Shown one piece after another: positions 23,161-36,370 of a stretch of 64,000 nt of DNA. The DNA lies in contig NC_077231.1 in NCBI RefSeq assembly GCF_027887165.1, positions 194,172,334 to 194,236,333 on the forward strand, written 5' to 3'. Each line of letters opens with the position of its first letter. Position 1 is the stretch's first letter. This DNA is from Monodelphis domestica (Eukaryota; Chordata; Mammalia; Didelphimorphia; Didelphidae). Under the pieces are notes generated by a model. The model searched no databases. It saw only the letters and a list, made by a program, of their open reading frames with translations, and was not told where the DNA came from. Both the position numbers and the translations under genes were made by a program.

Positions 23161-23789
23161 GTCCTTACTAGATGCATCCAGTTTTATCTCTTTGAATCTT
23201 ATTGGGAGGATTGAGTGTTCCTTGAAATAGTTTACCATGGAATTACTCGGAATATGGCTCATTTTTTCCCTTTATGTCTTTCAAAAGTCAAAGAGAGTGA
23301 TGAAATGGAAAGAACACTGGCAAGAACTCTAGGTTCTAGACATATATTTGACACTAATTCACTGGGTAATCTTAGCCCAGGCATTTGACTTCTCTGGACC
23401 TTGTAAATGGAGGGATTCCTTTTCTTCTTTTAGCTTTACTTTTCTTTTTTGCTTCTCTTCTTTTTCTCTTCATGTAGGGCACAAGTTACTTTTATTCTCT
23501 ATAATGTACACAGTAAATTAGTTTTTTTAGTTACTCTAGTTAAGTACCTGCTTAATCTCTTTTTTCCTTCTTTTAAACATTTAGAATAACCTGTCCCTTC
23601 TATTGTCCTAGCTGAACAAATAAAAAATGGAAATCTGCAAAATAAAGTCTTCAATATTTAGCTGCATGGTGTAGCATATTAGCCATGTCTGAAAATGGAT
23701 GTCTCTGCATTTTAAGTTCATTGCCTCTCTGTAAAAAGGTTGAGTGGCATGTTCCCTCTTCATGCTTTTAGACAATTATCATTGTACTA

Positions 23790-24215
23790 AAACATTTAGA
23801 AGTTGTTTTTCTCTAAATTCTTGTTATCAGTGTATAAATTCTTTTCCTCATTATACTCACTTTCTCTTTGTTGGTTCAGAGGTCTCCTTAGGGTCCTCTG
23901 AAACTACCCATTTCATGATTTCTAATGGCACAGTAATATCCTATTACATTCATATTCTCTAAATTGTTTAGCCCCTCAAACTTGAAGGGTGATGCCTTAA
24001 TTTTTGAGTATCATAAAAAGAGATGCTATAAATATCTTTACACAGATACATCCGTTTCCTCTTTCTTTGATTTCTTGGTGATATAGACACTAGTAAGAGT
24101 GTGACTGAGTCAAAGTTTGGTAACTTTTTGTGCATAGTTCAAATTGCTCTCCAGAAGGCTAGACCAATTTACAGTCCCCAATTTACAGTATATTAATGCA
24201 TCTCTTTTCTCACAG
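23790..24215 (-). mobile_element. L1 3' fragment (antisense)
   Basis: 'aatggcacagtaatatccta', 'ttgtttagcccctcaaactt', 'gatatagacactagtaagag' and 'ttgctctccagaaggctaga' follow the same order as the other antisense L1 copies. Confidence 0.65.
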
Positions 24216-24297
24216 CCCCCAAAAGAAGGGCTTCAAGATTTCCCATAATCTCTAAGGTCTTCTTTGATTCTCATTAATTATTTTAAGACATATCTAC

Positions 24298-24861
24298 TGT
24301 GGCTCTCTCAGAGGGGAGAGAAGCCACAAGGTAGGAAGATAGAGACAGGATAGAAGTTTTGGATCCCACGAGGGGGATGACGGAGTCCAATTAGAGATAT
24401 GAGGTGGTCAGAATGAGTCTTTATTAATTATCAATGAGCCACAGCTAAGCTCTGATCAAAGGACCATTCCGTAGGCTTTTCCAGGCCAGAGATCCATACC
24501 ACACAGGTCAGAGAGATGAATAGAGAAAGATTAGAGATGGAGCTTGGCAGCTCCTGCAAGGACAGCCATCAGCTAGCCTGAAAGAGAAGAGAGAGAGAGA
24601 GAGGCGGAGCTTGCTGGGCTACTTATAGTTTTTGATATGCAAATATACACAGTACATAGGGATGATTCTCATTGGTTAATGACAAGGCATAGGTGTGGTT
24701 TCTCTTAACCAGGGGAGAACAAAGAAACCTGTTTTCCCGCCTAACCTGGGAGAAACTGGGGTCAAGGGTCAGAGGCCTTCCCAGCCATGTGCAATACTGA
24801 GCATGCTCTCTTCTAAGGACCAACTGTTCCCCTTGCCCATAGCTAGGGGTGGACTGCTACA
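24298..24861 (-). mobile_element. Solo LTR of an endogenous retrovirus
   Basis: A 564 bp LTR with TG...CA ends and a 5-bp target duplication TCTAC (24293-24297 and 24862-24866). Read on the minus strand it has an octamer-like ATTTGCAT, a TATA-like 'actataagtag', then AATAAA ('taattaataaagactc') and U5 ending in CCACA. That gives U3-R-U5 in the right order. It is the same family as 12820-13541. No internal region remains; the LTR looks largely whole. Confidence 0.8.
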
Positions 24862-27834
24862 TCTACATTATAACATATAACACTACAAAGAAAAGGACTT
24901 TTCAAATAATCTTATTCCTGAATAGTTACCATGGGAGGAAATGTGCTTATTTTTTGGAACTGTATTATAACAATCTCGAAATGAATATATTTCTCAAATT
25001 GTGACAAACTCATTGACTAATATGGGTATTTTTAAATTAGAGTTTGTACACAAGTACAAAGTAGTTAATTATGCAGTTATAGAATGTACTTAAGGTCTTT
25101 TTAGCTATTAAAACTTAAAACTGCATTAAGACCTTTGGGACTTGTATATTACACTGAAGATACTTCATCAGTCTTACTTGCTGTATTGGTCATGCTTATA
25201 TTTATTGTAATTTGCTATTTTATTATGCTATTAGTAATATTCTCTCCTCTCTATTGTTCTGCCTATCAGAAGGCTCAGAAAATATAAACAAGCTTTGTGA
25301 AGCCCTTGTATACTATAAAATTTTGTCCACACTCCAGTTGGATGTCCTAATGTACTGAGACAATTCTAGTGAAGTAAGAAAAGTCAAGGGTGTTGGACTT
25401 CAGTTCTTTTATCTTCCTGGATCAGCCAATGGCAGTGTCTATATTGGTAGTTGAGGGCAGAGTATATATTAGATTCACAGCTCTCTTATGCAGAAGAGGA
25501 ACTTCTTGAGCATCCAATGAATAGACTTCCAGGAACCAAGATTTGTGAATTATTCCTTTGCTACATGTATTCTCTAAGCTTGAGTTTAATTTCTTCTGGA
25601 CTCATGTATTTGTGGGAGGATGTGTCAAAGAATTTTGAGAGGATGATTTTTTTTATTGTATCATCTTGACCAAACTCCTTTTCAAAAGCTACTTACAGTC
25701 TGCCTTACTCAAGTGATTCTCAATTGATAATTTTTTGGGAAAGTATAATAGTGGGGACTTGAACTGATGGTATTAAAGAATCCTTGATGCTTCAGAGGGA
25801 CCCCTAGAACCTTGAGAGAGATATGTAGCCTCATTCAGGACCCAACACTTGTCTGTGAGAGTGGGACCTTGCATAAGGATCCTTAGAATTTATATGGGTC
25901 ACATGAGGTTTACAAAGATTGAGAAAGTCATGTATGATCATGTTACAAACCACAATTGAACAAAACAGAGCTAGATGTGCACCAGATGAATTAAAAGTAG
26001 TTTCCTCTTATGCATAGGAAGTGAAGACCTCAAACCATTTTTGAAATTAGCACAATATAATTTCACACAATCATCATTTATATGTTAATTTGAAGAAGTA
26101 TTGATTATGCCAGCAACAAGAAGGACCAGCAAGTTCAAATATGTTGGGAGGTTCTCCAGGACTTTTTAAATATCTGAAATCAGGAAAACAGAGGTTTGAC
26201 TAAATTATGATTAGGAAGAAAATTGCATTGAAAATAGAAATTTAGACAGGAAGATACTTAATTATGCAACAGTTTTGTAGTTCTATAAATCTTGCTCTAT
26301 GTCCCTCTTTACAAACATGTGAAAATATTAGTAAATATTGATTAATTATAATCCAAAATTATATACTATATATTATAATACATATATTACAGATTATATC
26401 GGTGATTTAGGATTTTATTAAAGAGTTCATTTTTGCAGTAATGATTTAATTGATTAACTCACATACTGATTTATCTCAGTTATCTATTCCTGAGGAAATC
26501 TTCCCTGGTGGATGAATGTAGTCATAAGACAGGGTGATTTTCTGAACTGGAGATCTAGTGCCTATGAGGCACTGTAAGTCACAGATATAAGTTTAGTCAT
26601 GTAAAACCCCAAACTATAAAATGATATAACAGGGCATTGTGTGACCTTGGGCAAGTCATAGCCTTTCTAGACTTCATTTTATTTTTTATAAAAAATGAGA
26701 ATGTTGTACTAATTCTCTCTAAAATTCTTTCCATCTCTAACATTCTATGAATACTTTGAACGGCACTTAAAATTTGACTGTATCTGTTCCTTTGGCAAGA
26801 AAAATCTTTATTTAAGTCAAAAGGAACTTTTTAGGAGAGGGAGAACCCCATGAAACCATTGGATTTCAATTGAGTCTGCTTTCTGACAGGTGGCCATTAA
26901 CAACTAATGATGGGTTTGTTAATTACTACTGGAAAGAAAAAGCTAAGGGTGCTTAGAGTTCAACAGCTTTTTAGCAGCCACCCTGAAGACTGGGTTGGAA
27001 AAAAGTGATTAGTGTTATTATGAACTGCAAATTGCAGCATGTGGTATCAACACATTATTTATTACAAGTGAAAAAATATGTACTGTAGCTAAATTCATCC
27101 AATTTAATTATAAGCATGGCAACACTCTGATCCTAGTAGAAAAACTACTACTAAACACAGAGAACTCAGGTTTGAAAAATGTGTTTTTAGGTGATCTGTT
27201 TCCTTTTTATCACAGGATGCTATTCTTTGGTTATTTATCCAAATAACTTATAAGTACATTTGTAAGCAATTCTGTCAGTTTTCTTAGGATGTCATTTTAC
27301 AGGTACATTTTTTATTTTTTAAAAAGTTTTATTATTATTTATTATTATTATTGCTAATGGTGTTTTTTTCAATAGTAGTTTCCCCCAAATCACTCCATTC
27401 TTTGTAAAAATGATGAATAACACTAAATTAAAAGCAAATAACACAGTGATTACATCTGAAATTTTATAGACAATATTCTTTAACTGTGGTCTAGTTTCAG
27501 TTTCTGCTCTGAGAGAAGTAAGGTGTGATTTCAGTTTTAAGGGTTTTTTTAAAATCTCTTTTTCCCCCTTGAAATCTTCAATCTAATTTGTTTTTGCCTT
27601 AAGTTTAAAAAATTATTATTATTCTCTCAGTTCTATTGGCAGCCCTGTAAGACTAAAATTTGCAGAAGGGATGTTGGCCTGCTTTGGTAGGAGTTGTCTC
27701 ACCTGGGAGATCCTCATACTCACGAATTCACAAATCCAGTCTACATCCTTATCCCTATCTTATTTCCAATTTTACCCATTTGAGGAAAACTAAATTCTTA
27801 TTCTGATCTTCTCCATCATCAATATTTATCTTAG

Positions 27835-28020
27835 ATGATCATACATTCATGGAAGGGGCCTTAAAGATAATGTGGTCCAACTTTCGTATTTTACAGATGA
27901 GGAAACTGAGGCACAGAGAAATTAAGTGATTTGAGATTATACTTTGAAGTGGAACCATGCAGCTAGTAAGTATTTAAAGCAAGATCTGAATCTAGAGCTT
28001 CCCTATCCACTAAGCAATAT
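27835..28020 (-). repeat. MIR-like SINE
   Basis: 'catggaaggggccttaaaga', 'gatgaggaaactgaggcaca' and 'gcagctagtaagtatttaaa' mark a reverse MIR. Confidence 0.6.
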
Positions 28021-28169
28021 TCATGACACATGAATTTTAAAAAATCACAAGTATTTGATGGCAGTAACATGGTTTTGTGTTGTTTTTTGACTTTTCCCCC
28101 CCAAGTTGGATTTCATAACTAGGGTAGAGTCCTTAGGGACTTGCCCCAGAGCAGTGACATGTGGAGTAG

Positions 28170-28240
28170 TGCTCTTCTTCTCAGAAGAAAGGAATCTTAT
28201 ATCTTATATAGCAATCTTCTTCTCAGAGGAAAGGAATCTT
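28170..28240 (+). repeat. Short direct duplication
   Basis: A unit of about 30 bases ('cttcttctcagaagaaagga' plus ten more) occurs twice in a row with one difference, separated by 'ttatatagcaat'. Confidence 0.7.
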
Positions 28241-28339
28241 ATATCCCTAAAGGGTCAGTCCAAAGATTAGATAGAGGGAAAGGGTCTGATGGAGAAATGT
28301 TTCTCCTCTAGATGGAACATGGCTTATAAGAGCAGAGAG

Positions 28340-28520
28340 TATTAGACAGCTAGTAAACATTTATTAAATGCCTACTGTGTGCCAGGTCTGAGATGAGCCT
28401 TGGAAATGCAAATGTGAAAGAGAAAGACAGTCCCTGCCCTCAAGGAGATACCAATCTAATGGGAGAAGATATTACACATAAGGAAACTGAAAAGGGAGGG
28501 TGCTGCCAGAAAGTACCTGG
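28340..28520 (+). repeat. Ancient dispersed repeat fragment
   Basis: 'taaatgcctactgtgtgcca', then 'cagtccctgccctcaaggag', as at 20270. Confidence 0.5.
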
Positions 28521-29046
28521 TGCTGGGTAATGGTGTCTAGTGTGTCAAAACCAAGCAGAGCAGCCAATGGCAAATGGAGTTAGTTGGGAAAACCTTTTAG
28601 AGATTATATAAAGGGACATCTTGCAAAGAGTTCATTGATCATATATATGTGTGTGTCTGGACCAAGGAAAAGTACTGGATTGGGCAGCAGTGTTCCAATC
28701 ATAAACTTCCCATAGGTAGGAGCACTTCAGCATTTCATGCCCTCCAGAGACAAGGGCAGCATTATCCAGATGAGGATAATTTAGCTGCCCTATGCATAGG
28801 GATGGAAGCCCCACAGCTTCTGAGGACAAGTTCTAGGCTGGGGAGCAGTTTCCCAGACCTGCTTACAGGGGAAAGGATAACTTTTCAAAGCCTTTAACTC
28901 TTAGGAAGACAGAGATTTAGCTATTCTTTCAGGAAGAGGAATAGCATGGAGATGAGTAATAGACTAGGAGGCAATCCCTCAGATCACTTCCAGTCCTAAC
29001 CCTTTCACTCCACTCAATTGAATTTGCTACAGACACAATAATTTCT

Positions 29047-29163
29047 AGATAGATAGATAGATAGATATATAAATAGACAGACAGACAGACATAGATAGAC
29101 AGACAGACAGATCGATAGATAAATAGACAGACAGACATATAGACAGATAGACAGATAGATAGT
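29047..29163. repeat. TAGA/CAGA microsatellite
   Basis: Tetranucleotide repeats of TAGA and CAGA mixed over about 117 bases. Confidence 0.95.
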
Positions 29164-30354
29164 CTATAAGTAAATGGATAGATAAAAGGATGGCTTGATA
29201 GAGTTTATGAAACACTTACTATATTCCAAGCACTATACTATGATTGGAAAAAAAATACAAGAAAGCAAAATAGTCCTTGTTGTCAAGAACTTTACATTTT
29301 AATTGGTGTGGAAGTTTCTCCAGGGTAGCAAGGCAATGAGGAAGAGGAAAGGAAACCTGGATAATGAATGAATGAAGTCTCTGCCCCAAAGTTAAGATAA
29401 CATCTAACTAGATTCCCATCAACAACTTGATCATTTTTGTTGAATTTTGTCCAATTGATTTGGTTTATTTATAACACAAAATCAAGGACTCTAGATATAG
29501 CATAAAGCCAATGTAATAGTGGAACAAAGTCTCAATATCCTTTATTGAGAAATTTTGCTCTACTACTTTTGCTCACTCTTATTACACTACAAAGTATTTA
29601 TTAAGTGTGTTTTTTCTGACTCATCATTCTTTCACTTAGCAATCTTGATTTCTAAGAATTGCCCACTAACCAGTTTTTTTTTTTTGAGATAAAGTTTCCC
29701 CCCAGGATTTGAGATTATATCTTCAAGTGGAACCATTCTCCTAAATTACTTTTAAAATGCATTTCTAATTTAGCTTGACTTGCCTGTACTTTTTGCTGAT
29801 CTTTCTGGCATCTCACCAGCTGTCATTATCTGTAAACTCATTTAATTTGATGTTTATGCTTTCTTCCAGGTTACTATTAATAAAGATGTTCCCTGAGAGT
29901 CATCTGAGGCACCCCACTGGATACCAGTTTATATCCATAAAGGACATGGCCCAGATATAACAGCCTAAGATTGAATTTCAGGCCATGGACAACTCATTAT
30001 GTTAAGCATTTAATAAATTAGAAGCTGGTAGGTAATTGTTTTTAATAGCTTGATAATTCCATTCCAGAACTTCAGGACATGTAATGTTACTCCCTACAGT
30101 TGTGTGGGAGAGAAAACTCTGCATGTAAGCTCTTTGTAAGAGGGAGTAGGAGTCATATTCTCCTACCTCTATCTAAATATATAGAGGGCTTCTCTGTGAA
30201 TTTTACCTATGTGTTAGAGACTGAAATAGGAAATACAAACCACTGAACAAGAAAATAAATTTGGTGCCCCCCCCACTGGCATAGGTTTTTGTTCATAGAA
30301 TGCAAGATTGACATAATTAGTAGGACTCCATAATCGATATGTTTTATTCCTTCT

Positions 30355-31260
30355 GATTTATTTTCCTATTTATTGAAAAAAAATTCTCAACTATATGTAA
30401 ATATTTTTTAAACATTTATTATTATTATTATTTTTTAAACCCTTACCTTCTGTCTTGAAGTCAATACTGTGTATTGGCTCCAAGGCAGAAGAGTGGTAAG
30501 GGCTAGGCAATGGGGGTCAAGTGACTTGCCCAGGGTCACACAGCTGGGAAGTGTCTGAGGTCAGATTTGAACCTAGGACCTCCCATCTCTAGGCCTGGCT
30601 CTCAATCCACTGAGCCACCCAGCTGCCCCCAACATTTATTCTTTAAAATTTTGAGTTCCAAATTCTCTTACTCCTTGAAAGAGAAAACACTATAGCTCTT
30701 TTCCTTTCCACCTTCTTGAAAAAGCAAGTGATTTTATATATATTATACATGTAAAACATATTTCCATATTAGCCATGTTGCAAAAGAAACATAGATTCCC
30801 CCTCCCCCAAAAGAAAAAGAAACTTTCAAATGTATATTTCAATCTGTATTCAGACTCTATCTGTTCTCTGAATGATTTTTCATCATAAGTCCTTTGGAAT
30901 TGTCTTAGATTATTGTATTGCTCAAAATAGCTTAGTTTTTTGCAGTTGATCATTGTATACTATTGCTGTTATCATGTACAAAGTTCTTTTGGTTCTGCTC
31001 ACTTCACTTGGCATCAGTTTACATAAGTCTCAGTTTTTTTTTAATGCAATAGTATTCCATCATAATCATATACCCCAAATTATTCAGTCATTTCCTAATT
31101 GATGGGCTTATGTTCAAAATCCAACTCTTTGCTAACACAAAAAGAGCTGCTACAAATATTTTTGTAAGAAAATGTCCACTTTAAAAAAAAAATCTCTTTG
31201 GGATGTAGACAGTGGCATTGCTGGGTCAAGTATTCCAGGGCATATGTATGTGGTGATTAT
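30355..31260 (-). mobile_element. L1 3' fragment (antisense), split by a SINE
   Basis: 'ttctgctcacttcacttggc', 'tattccatcataatcatata' and 'tggcattgctgggtcaagta' match the other antisense L1 copies. Its 3'-terminal part is interrupted by the SINE at 30421-30630. Confidence 0.75.
30421..30630 (-). repeat. Marsupial SINE, second type, inserted in L1
   Basis: A near-intact copy from its ATT/T-rich tail ('cccttaccttctgtcttgaa') to 'gagccacccagctgccccc'. A perfect 10-bp target duplication AACATTTATT lies at 30411-30420 and 30631-30640. Insertion into an existing L1 shows the SINE is the younger element. Confidence 0.92.
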
Positions 31261-31809
31261 TGTTAAGAAAATGTCATCTAGTCATCATCCAGGTCCAAAT
31301 AGGCTCCTAGAGCTCAAGTCACAGCTGTCATTTTCTTCTCTTTCTGCTAGAATATACTCACATTTCCTCTCCCAAGAGACCACACCTAGCCTTTCACCAG
31401 GGTGCTACAAATACTCTCATCTAACCAGTCTCTTTGGAGGAGATTTTGTTTCCCTGTACTACCCTTGTAGGGGATAAAGTTCTCTCTGCATTTCTTTTAC
31501 TCTACCTCTGAAATGACATGGATATTTATCAAGAATTTAGAATGAGTTGAAAAAAAATACATATATTTAGATACAAGTTCAGTATAAAGGATTTAAAATA
31601 GCTTTGTCAATGAAATACTAAAAATATTTCATGTTAAAATTACAGTTATTGGTAGCTTATAGATGCTCAATTCTCCTTCTGATCCTTTCTTGGGTCTTTA
31701 ATGAGGAACATATTTAAAATCTCATCAGGCCAGATGTGACAAAATAGCCTAATTAAATCATTACCAGAGATTAATATAAGATGACAAGTATATTTCTGAT
31801 TTGGTTAAT

Positions 31810-32401
31810 CTTTTTTTTTTCAGTTACAAGCAGAAACACTTTTTGACAATTGTTTCTTTGACATTTTAGAATTCAAGTTTTCTCTCCCCACTCCAGGAGG
31901 TGAATAGTTTGATATAGGTTATACCCATATTTTTATGTAACACATATTTCCATATTGCTCATGTTATGATAGAAGAGACATGTCACACAGACAATAGAAA
32001 TCTTATGAAGGAAATATAGTGGAAGATGGCACGCTTTCATCTGCACACAGATTCCAACAGTTCCTTCTTTATTTGTGGATAGTATTTTCATCACGAGTCC
32101 CTTGTGATTATCTTGGAGACTTGCTTTGCTGGTGATGGTTTAGTCCTTCACAGTTGATGATCTTAGAATGTCTTTGTTACTGTATATTTCGTTCTCCGGG
32201 TTCTGCTCACTTCACTTTGCATCAGTTTGTGTAAGTCTTTCTAGGTTTTTCTGAACTAATTGTGTTTACTGTTTCTTATAGTGCAATAGTATGTCATTAT
32301 AATAATTTACCACAATTTTATTTTTTCAGTCATTCCCCAAGTGATGGGCAACCCCTCAGTTTCCAATTCTTCACAACTACAAAAAGATGTGTATATATAT
32401 A

Positions 32402-32434
<33 letters not shown>

Positions 32435-33665
32435 TTGTACAGGTAGTTCCTTTTCCCTTATCTATCCCTAATTTCTTTGGGATACAGACCCAGTAGTGGT
32501 ATTGCTGGGGCAAAGGGTATGCATAGTTTTGTGGCCCTTTGAGCCTGATTCCATATTGCTCTCCAGAATGGTTTTTATCAGGCCACAGTTCCATTAACAG
32601 TGTATCAGTGCCCTGATTTTCACACATTCCCTCCAACATTGATCATTTTCTGTTTTGGTCATGTTAATCAATCTGGTAGGTATAAAGTAGTATCTCATAG
32701 TTGTTTTAATTTTGCATTTTTCTAGAGTCTAGACAATAGTGATTTGGAGTCTTTTTTTCCTGTGACTAGGGATAGCTTTAATTTCTTCATTTGAGAATGA
32801 CTTTCCATATCCTTCCACTATTTTTTTTTTTGGATTAGGGAATGCTTTGTATTTTTATGGATTTGACTCAGTTCTCTACATATTTGAGAAATGAAGCTTT
32901 TGTCAGAAACTCTTGTTATAATTTTTTCCCAGATTTGTTGTTTCCTTTATAATCTTGGTTAAATTGGTTTTATTTGTACAACCCCTTTTTAATTTAATGT
33001 ATTAAAAGTTGTCTATTTCATTTTTCATAATGTTCTCTATATCTTGTTTATTAAAAAATTCTTCCCTTATCCAGAAGTCTGATAGTTAAACTTTTCCATG
33101 TTCCCCAAATCCCATTTTTTTTTTTTACGGTATCATCCTTTAATTTTAGATCAATCTTGACTTTATCCTGGTGTATATGTGAGATCTTGGTCTCTATCAT
33201 TCTGCTTTCCAATTTTTTTTCAGCAGTTTTTGTCATATAGTGAGTTCTTTCCCTCCAAAACTTGGATCTTTGGCTTTATTGAACATGAAATTGCTAAGGA
33301 CGTTAACTGCCATGTGTTTATTATCTCCTCTATTCTACTCATCCACTACTCTATTTCTTAGCCACTACCAGATTATTTTGATGATTACTGCTTTTATAGT
33401 ACAATTTGATATCTGATACAGTCAGGTCTCCTTTCATATTTTCTTTTCAACAATTCCCTTGATATTCTTGTCCTTTTGTTCTTTCAGATGAACTTTGTGT
33501 TATTTTTTCTAATTCTATGAAATATTTTTTTGGGTAGTTTGATTAGCATAGCACTAAATATGTAAATTAATTTAGGTGGGGTTGTCATTTTCACTATATT
33601 GACTTGGCCTATCCTTGAGCAATGAAAGTTTTTCCAATTGTTTAATGATCTGGTTAATCTTTAAT
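31810..33665 (-). mobile_element. L1 3' UTR and ORF2 3' part (antisense), decayed
   Basis: The longest L1 piece in the window. On the minus strand it carries the end of ORF2: 'tgaacatgaaattgctaagg', 'ttgatatctgatacagtcag' and 'ttgacttggcctatccttga' parallel the reverse of placental L1 ORF2. The 3' UTR-like part lies at its left end. The frame is broken many times and the copy is 5'-truncated. A (TA)n tract lies inside it at 32393-32434. Confidence 0.85.
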
Positions 33666-33692
33666 GGCACCTAATATGGATAACAATGGACA

Positions 33693-33935
33693 TTTAGGTG
33701 GCAAAATGGATAAAGCCTCAGGCTTGAAATTAGGAAGACTTGAGTTAAATCTACCCTCAGTCACTTATTAACTACATTACTAGAACTGTCACTTAACATC
33801 TGTTTGCCTCAAATTCCTCATCTGTAAAATGAGGTGAAGAAAGAAATTGCAAACCACTTCAGTATCTTTGCCAAGAAAAAATTAAATGAGGCCACAAAGA
33901 GTCAGACCAGAATGAAAAATGACTCAACTTATTAA
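33693..33935 (+). repeat. Mar1-like SINE
   Basis: 'catttaggtggcaaaatgga', 'aggcttgaaattaggaagac', 'cttcagtatctttgccaaga' and 'gaatgaaaaatgactcaa'. Confidence 0.85.
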
Positions 33936-34544
33936 ATAATGACTCAAGAAAAACAATATGGATGACAATATTTCTAACTCAAAAAACTTGGCTAGGATAT
34001 GGATTGAATTGCTTCTTCATTATAATTTACTTAAAAATATTTCAGGGACCTGTGATGCCATTATTGGGAATATTCCCTTTATTTTAGAGTTACTGTGGCT
34101 GAAAAAAAAAATCCTCCCAAGAAAGGAGAGCTTTTGGAAGAGGGACTTTTTAGATTTAACTAGGTTGCTTCTTGGACAAAAGGCATCTAGTCTATGGCTG
34201 GATTCAATACTTGAATTCTTCCAGAATTTTCATGAAGCTGGGTGTGGCCTTTAAGTCAACTCAGGCTAAACCTAATAATAGTAGGTCTTTAGTGGAGATT
34301 TTACTAGAATAGTCAAAATAATTTATCCAATATTTAAAAATGCTGAACTAGGGATTCCAAGTGGACAATTTCCTTGACATAGTCCTTGTTCTCTGTGAGC
34401 AGACAAGCAATGCACATGCTAAACAGAATGCACACAGAGGTCAAGAACACACATAAAAAATAATAAAAATAACATGAGTACTATAACATACTTGAATTAT
34501 TCTGATATCTAAAATTAAGGCATTTGACTAGATGAAGATGATGA

Positions 34545-34745
34545 AAGTTTACATTTAGATGATGCTTTAAGATTTACAATGTGTTTTCTTGTGTTTTTTT
34601 TAAGTAGGGTTCATATTAATAACTCCTCCCCATCCACTTTATGGGTAAGGAAATTGAGGCTCTCAAAGGTTAAGTGACATGGCCAAAGTTTCTCCATCAG
34701 TAATAGAGCCATGATTCAAACTATAGTTTCTCCTGGATCCAAGAC
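34545..34745 (-). repeat. MIR/THER1-like SINE
   Basis: 'agatttacaatgtgttttct', 'gggtaaggaaattgaggctc' and 'ttaagtgacatggccaaagt' in reverse THER1/MIR order. Confidence 0.5.
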
Positions 34746-34948
34746 TGGACATTTTTAGAGTTCTCTCTAGCTCCAATGACATAACCATAATCCTAATATT
34801 AAGAGAAGTCAGAAACAAAAATATGCAATAATTTGGGGTAGAAGGCAAGGTGCAAATTGGGCAAGGATAAAGGGGTGCATGTGGGGAAACAAAAGTAGGA
34901 ATTCCATTCTATACTAATTCCATACAAATAAATATATATATTTCCATA

Positions 34949-34983
34949 CTAATAAATAAATAAATAAATAAATAAATAAAAAA
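34949..34983. repeat. AAAT microsatellite
   Basis: (AATA)n, flanked by two copies of the phrase 'ttccatactaataaataa'. Confidence 0.9.
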
Positions 34984-35639
34984 CTATACCATTCCATACT
35001 AATAAATAACCCAACAAGGTTATTTATTAGCTTTCTTTCTCCTTATCAGTCCTAGAAGACTTTCTTAAGAAAATGAGTTGTCAGTAGTTTGAAAGACAAG
35101 AAATAGGCGGTCAACTTAAGCAGTAGTCAGTGTATAATGATATGTTTTTAAAAAGGTGGAGAATCTCTGAAGATAACATAGTGAAAATTAAATGTCTGAA
35201 TTTTAGGTATACTTTATAATTTTAAAAGAAGAAGACTAAGATCTAGGAAGTCATGCAAGCTGCCATTTTTATAACCTTCTTCTCAGGTCAGTGATTTTCT
35301 TTACAATAATCTCCACATTCACATACTCCTAAGTTACTTAAGATATTTCAGTGTCTTAATGGTAATTTAATGGGAAAAAAAAGGTAAGGTTGAAAATAAC
35401 TCACGGGCTATAATTTTTAGAAAGGGAAAAACACTTTCTATTTCTTTAAAAAAATTCTTTATAGTTCTTTTGTAGCTAATGTTGTATGAGCTATTTGTCA
35501 GATAGATATATTGCAGCTAATGTCTTCAGTAGGAAGAGAACATTTATGTAATTCATTCATTGTGCTTCTCTGTAGCTTTTTACTATGAACTACAGTTCCC
35601 ATAAAAGTATTCTTGAATAAGAATTGTTATTTAGTTAAG

Positions 35640-35865
35640 TCACCTTCTCCATAATCCCATTTGGAATTTTCTTGGCAAAGATACTAAAGTCATTTACCAT
35701 ATTCTTCCCTAGCTTATTTTACAGACAAGGAAACTGAGGCAAATAGGGTTAAGTAACTTTCCCAGGTCACACAATAAATGTTAGAGTCAAGGTTTGAATT
35801 TAGAAAGATGAGTCTTTCTGACTCCAGGCCTGACTCTCTACCCAATGTGCCACCTCCCTGCAACT
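35640..35865 (-). repeat. Mar1-like SINE (reverse)
   Basis: 'ttggaattttcttggcaaag', 'caaggaaactgaggcaaata' and 'acccaatgtgccacctccct'. Confidence 0.8.
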
Positions 35866-35978
35866 TGAATAAAAATAGAGAGTAAAATTTAGTGGTTTTC
35901 TAACTAAATCTGAAATGATAAAGTCACTCTAAGTGTTTCTAAGTGGTTATCTGAGTTAATCTATTTCTTTTTAGCTAG

Positions 35979-35979
35979 T

Positions 35980-36034
<55 letters not shown>
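35979..36034. repeat. GT microsatellite
   Basis: About 28 uninterrupted GT units, which can form Z-DNA and are likely polymorphic. Confidence 0.97.
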
Positions 36035-36035
<1 letters not shown>

Positions 36036-36085
36036 TCCACAGGAAAGATCACAATCATAGATCATTCAAATATAAGAACCTTGAG

Positions 36086-36278
36086 GGTGCAGCTGGGTCG
36101 CTCAGTGGATTGAGAGCCAGGCCTAGAGATGGGGGGTCCTTGGTTCAAATCTGGTCTCACATACATCCCAGTTGTGTGACCCTGGGCAAGTCACTTGACC
36201 CCCATTGCCTAGCCCTTTCCACTCTTCTGCCTTGGAACCAATACAAAGTATTGATTCCAAGACGGAAGGTAAAGGAAC
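36086..36278 (+). repeat. Marsupial SINE, second type (forward)
   Basis: 'gtgcagctgggtcgctcagt', 'ttggttcaaatctggtctca', 'cttgacccccattgcctagc' and 'gtattgattccaagacggaa'. It is close to full length. Confidence 0.92.
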
Positions 36279-36284
36279 AAAAAA

Positions 36285-36370
36285 CAAATATAAGAACCTT
36301 GAGAGTAGGGATTATTTCTTTTATTTATACCCCCAATGACTAGCACAGTGACTAGTTGATTCATTGATTC
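36285..36370 (+). repeat. L2-like 3' tail
   Basis: 'aaccttgagagtagggatta' followed by 'tgactagcacagtgactagt'. Similar tails occur at 985, 1385, 4325, 48890, 49085, 53455 and 55530. Confidence 0.5.

Noticed and set aside
25451-25669. 72-codon open frame in the intergenic region
   Set aside because: No splice context, motif or homologue that I can recall; length is within chance.
29047-29163. CRISPR-like array of short repeats
   Set aside because: It is a TAGA/CAGA microsatellite without spacers in a mammalian genome.
32262-32639. Open frames on both strands near 32.3-32.6 kb
   Set aside because: They lie in an antisense L1 fragment and run through a (TA)n tract; no host gene.
36086-36343. 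Possible tRNA gene at SINE heads such as 'ggttcaaatctggtctcaca'
   Set aside because: The B-box-like words belong to tRNA-derived SINEs; no cloverleaf with paired acceptor stem is kept.
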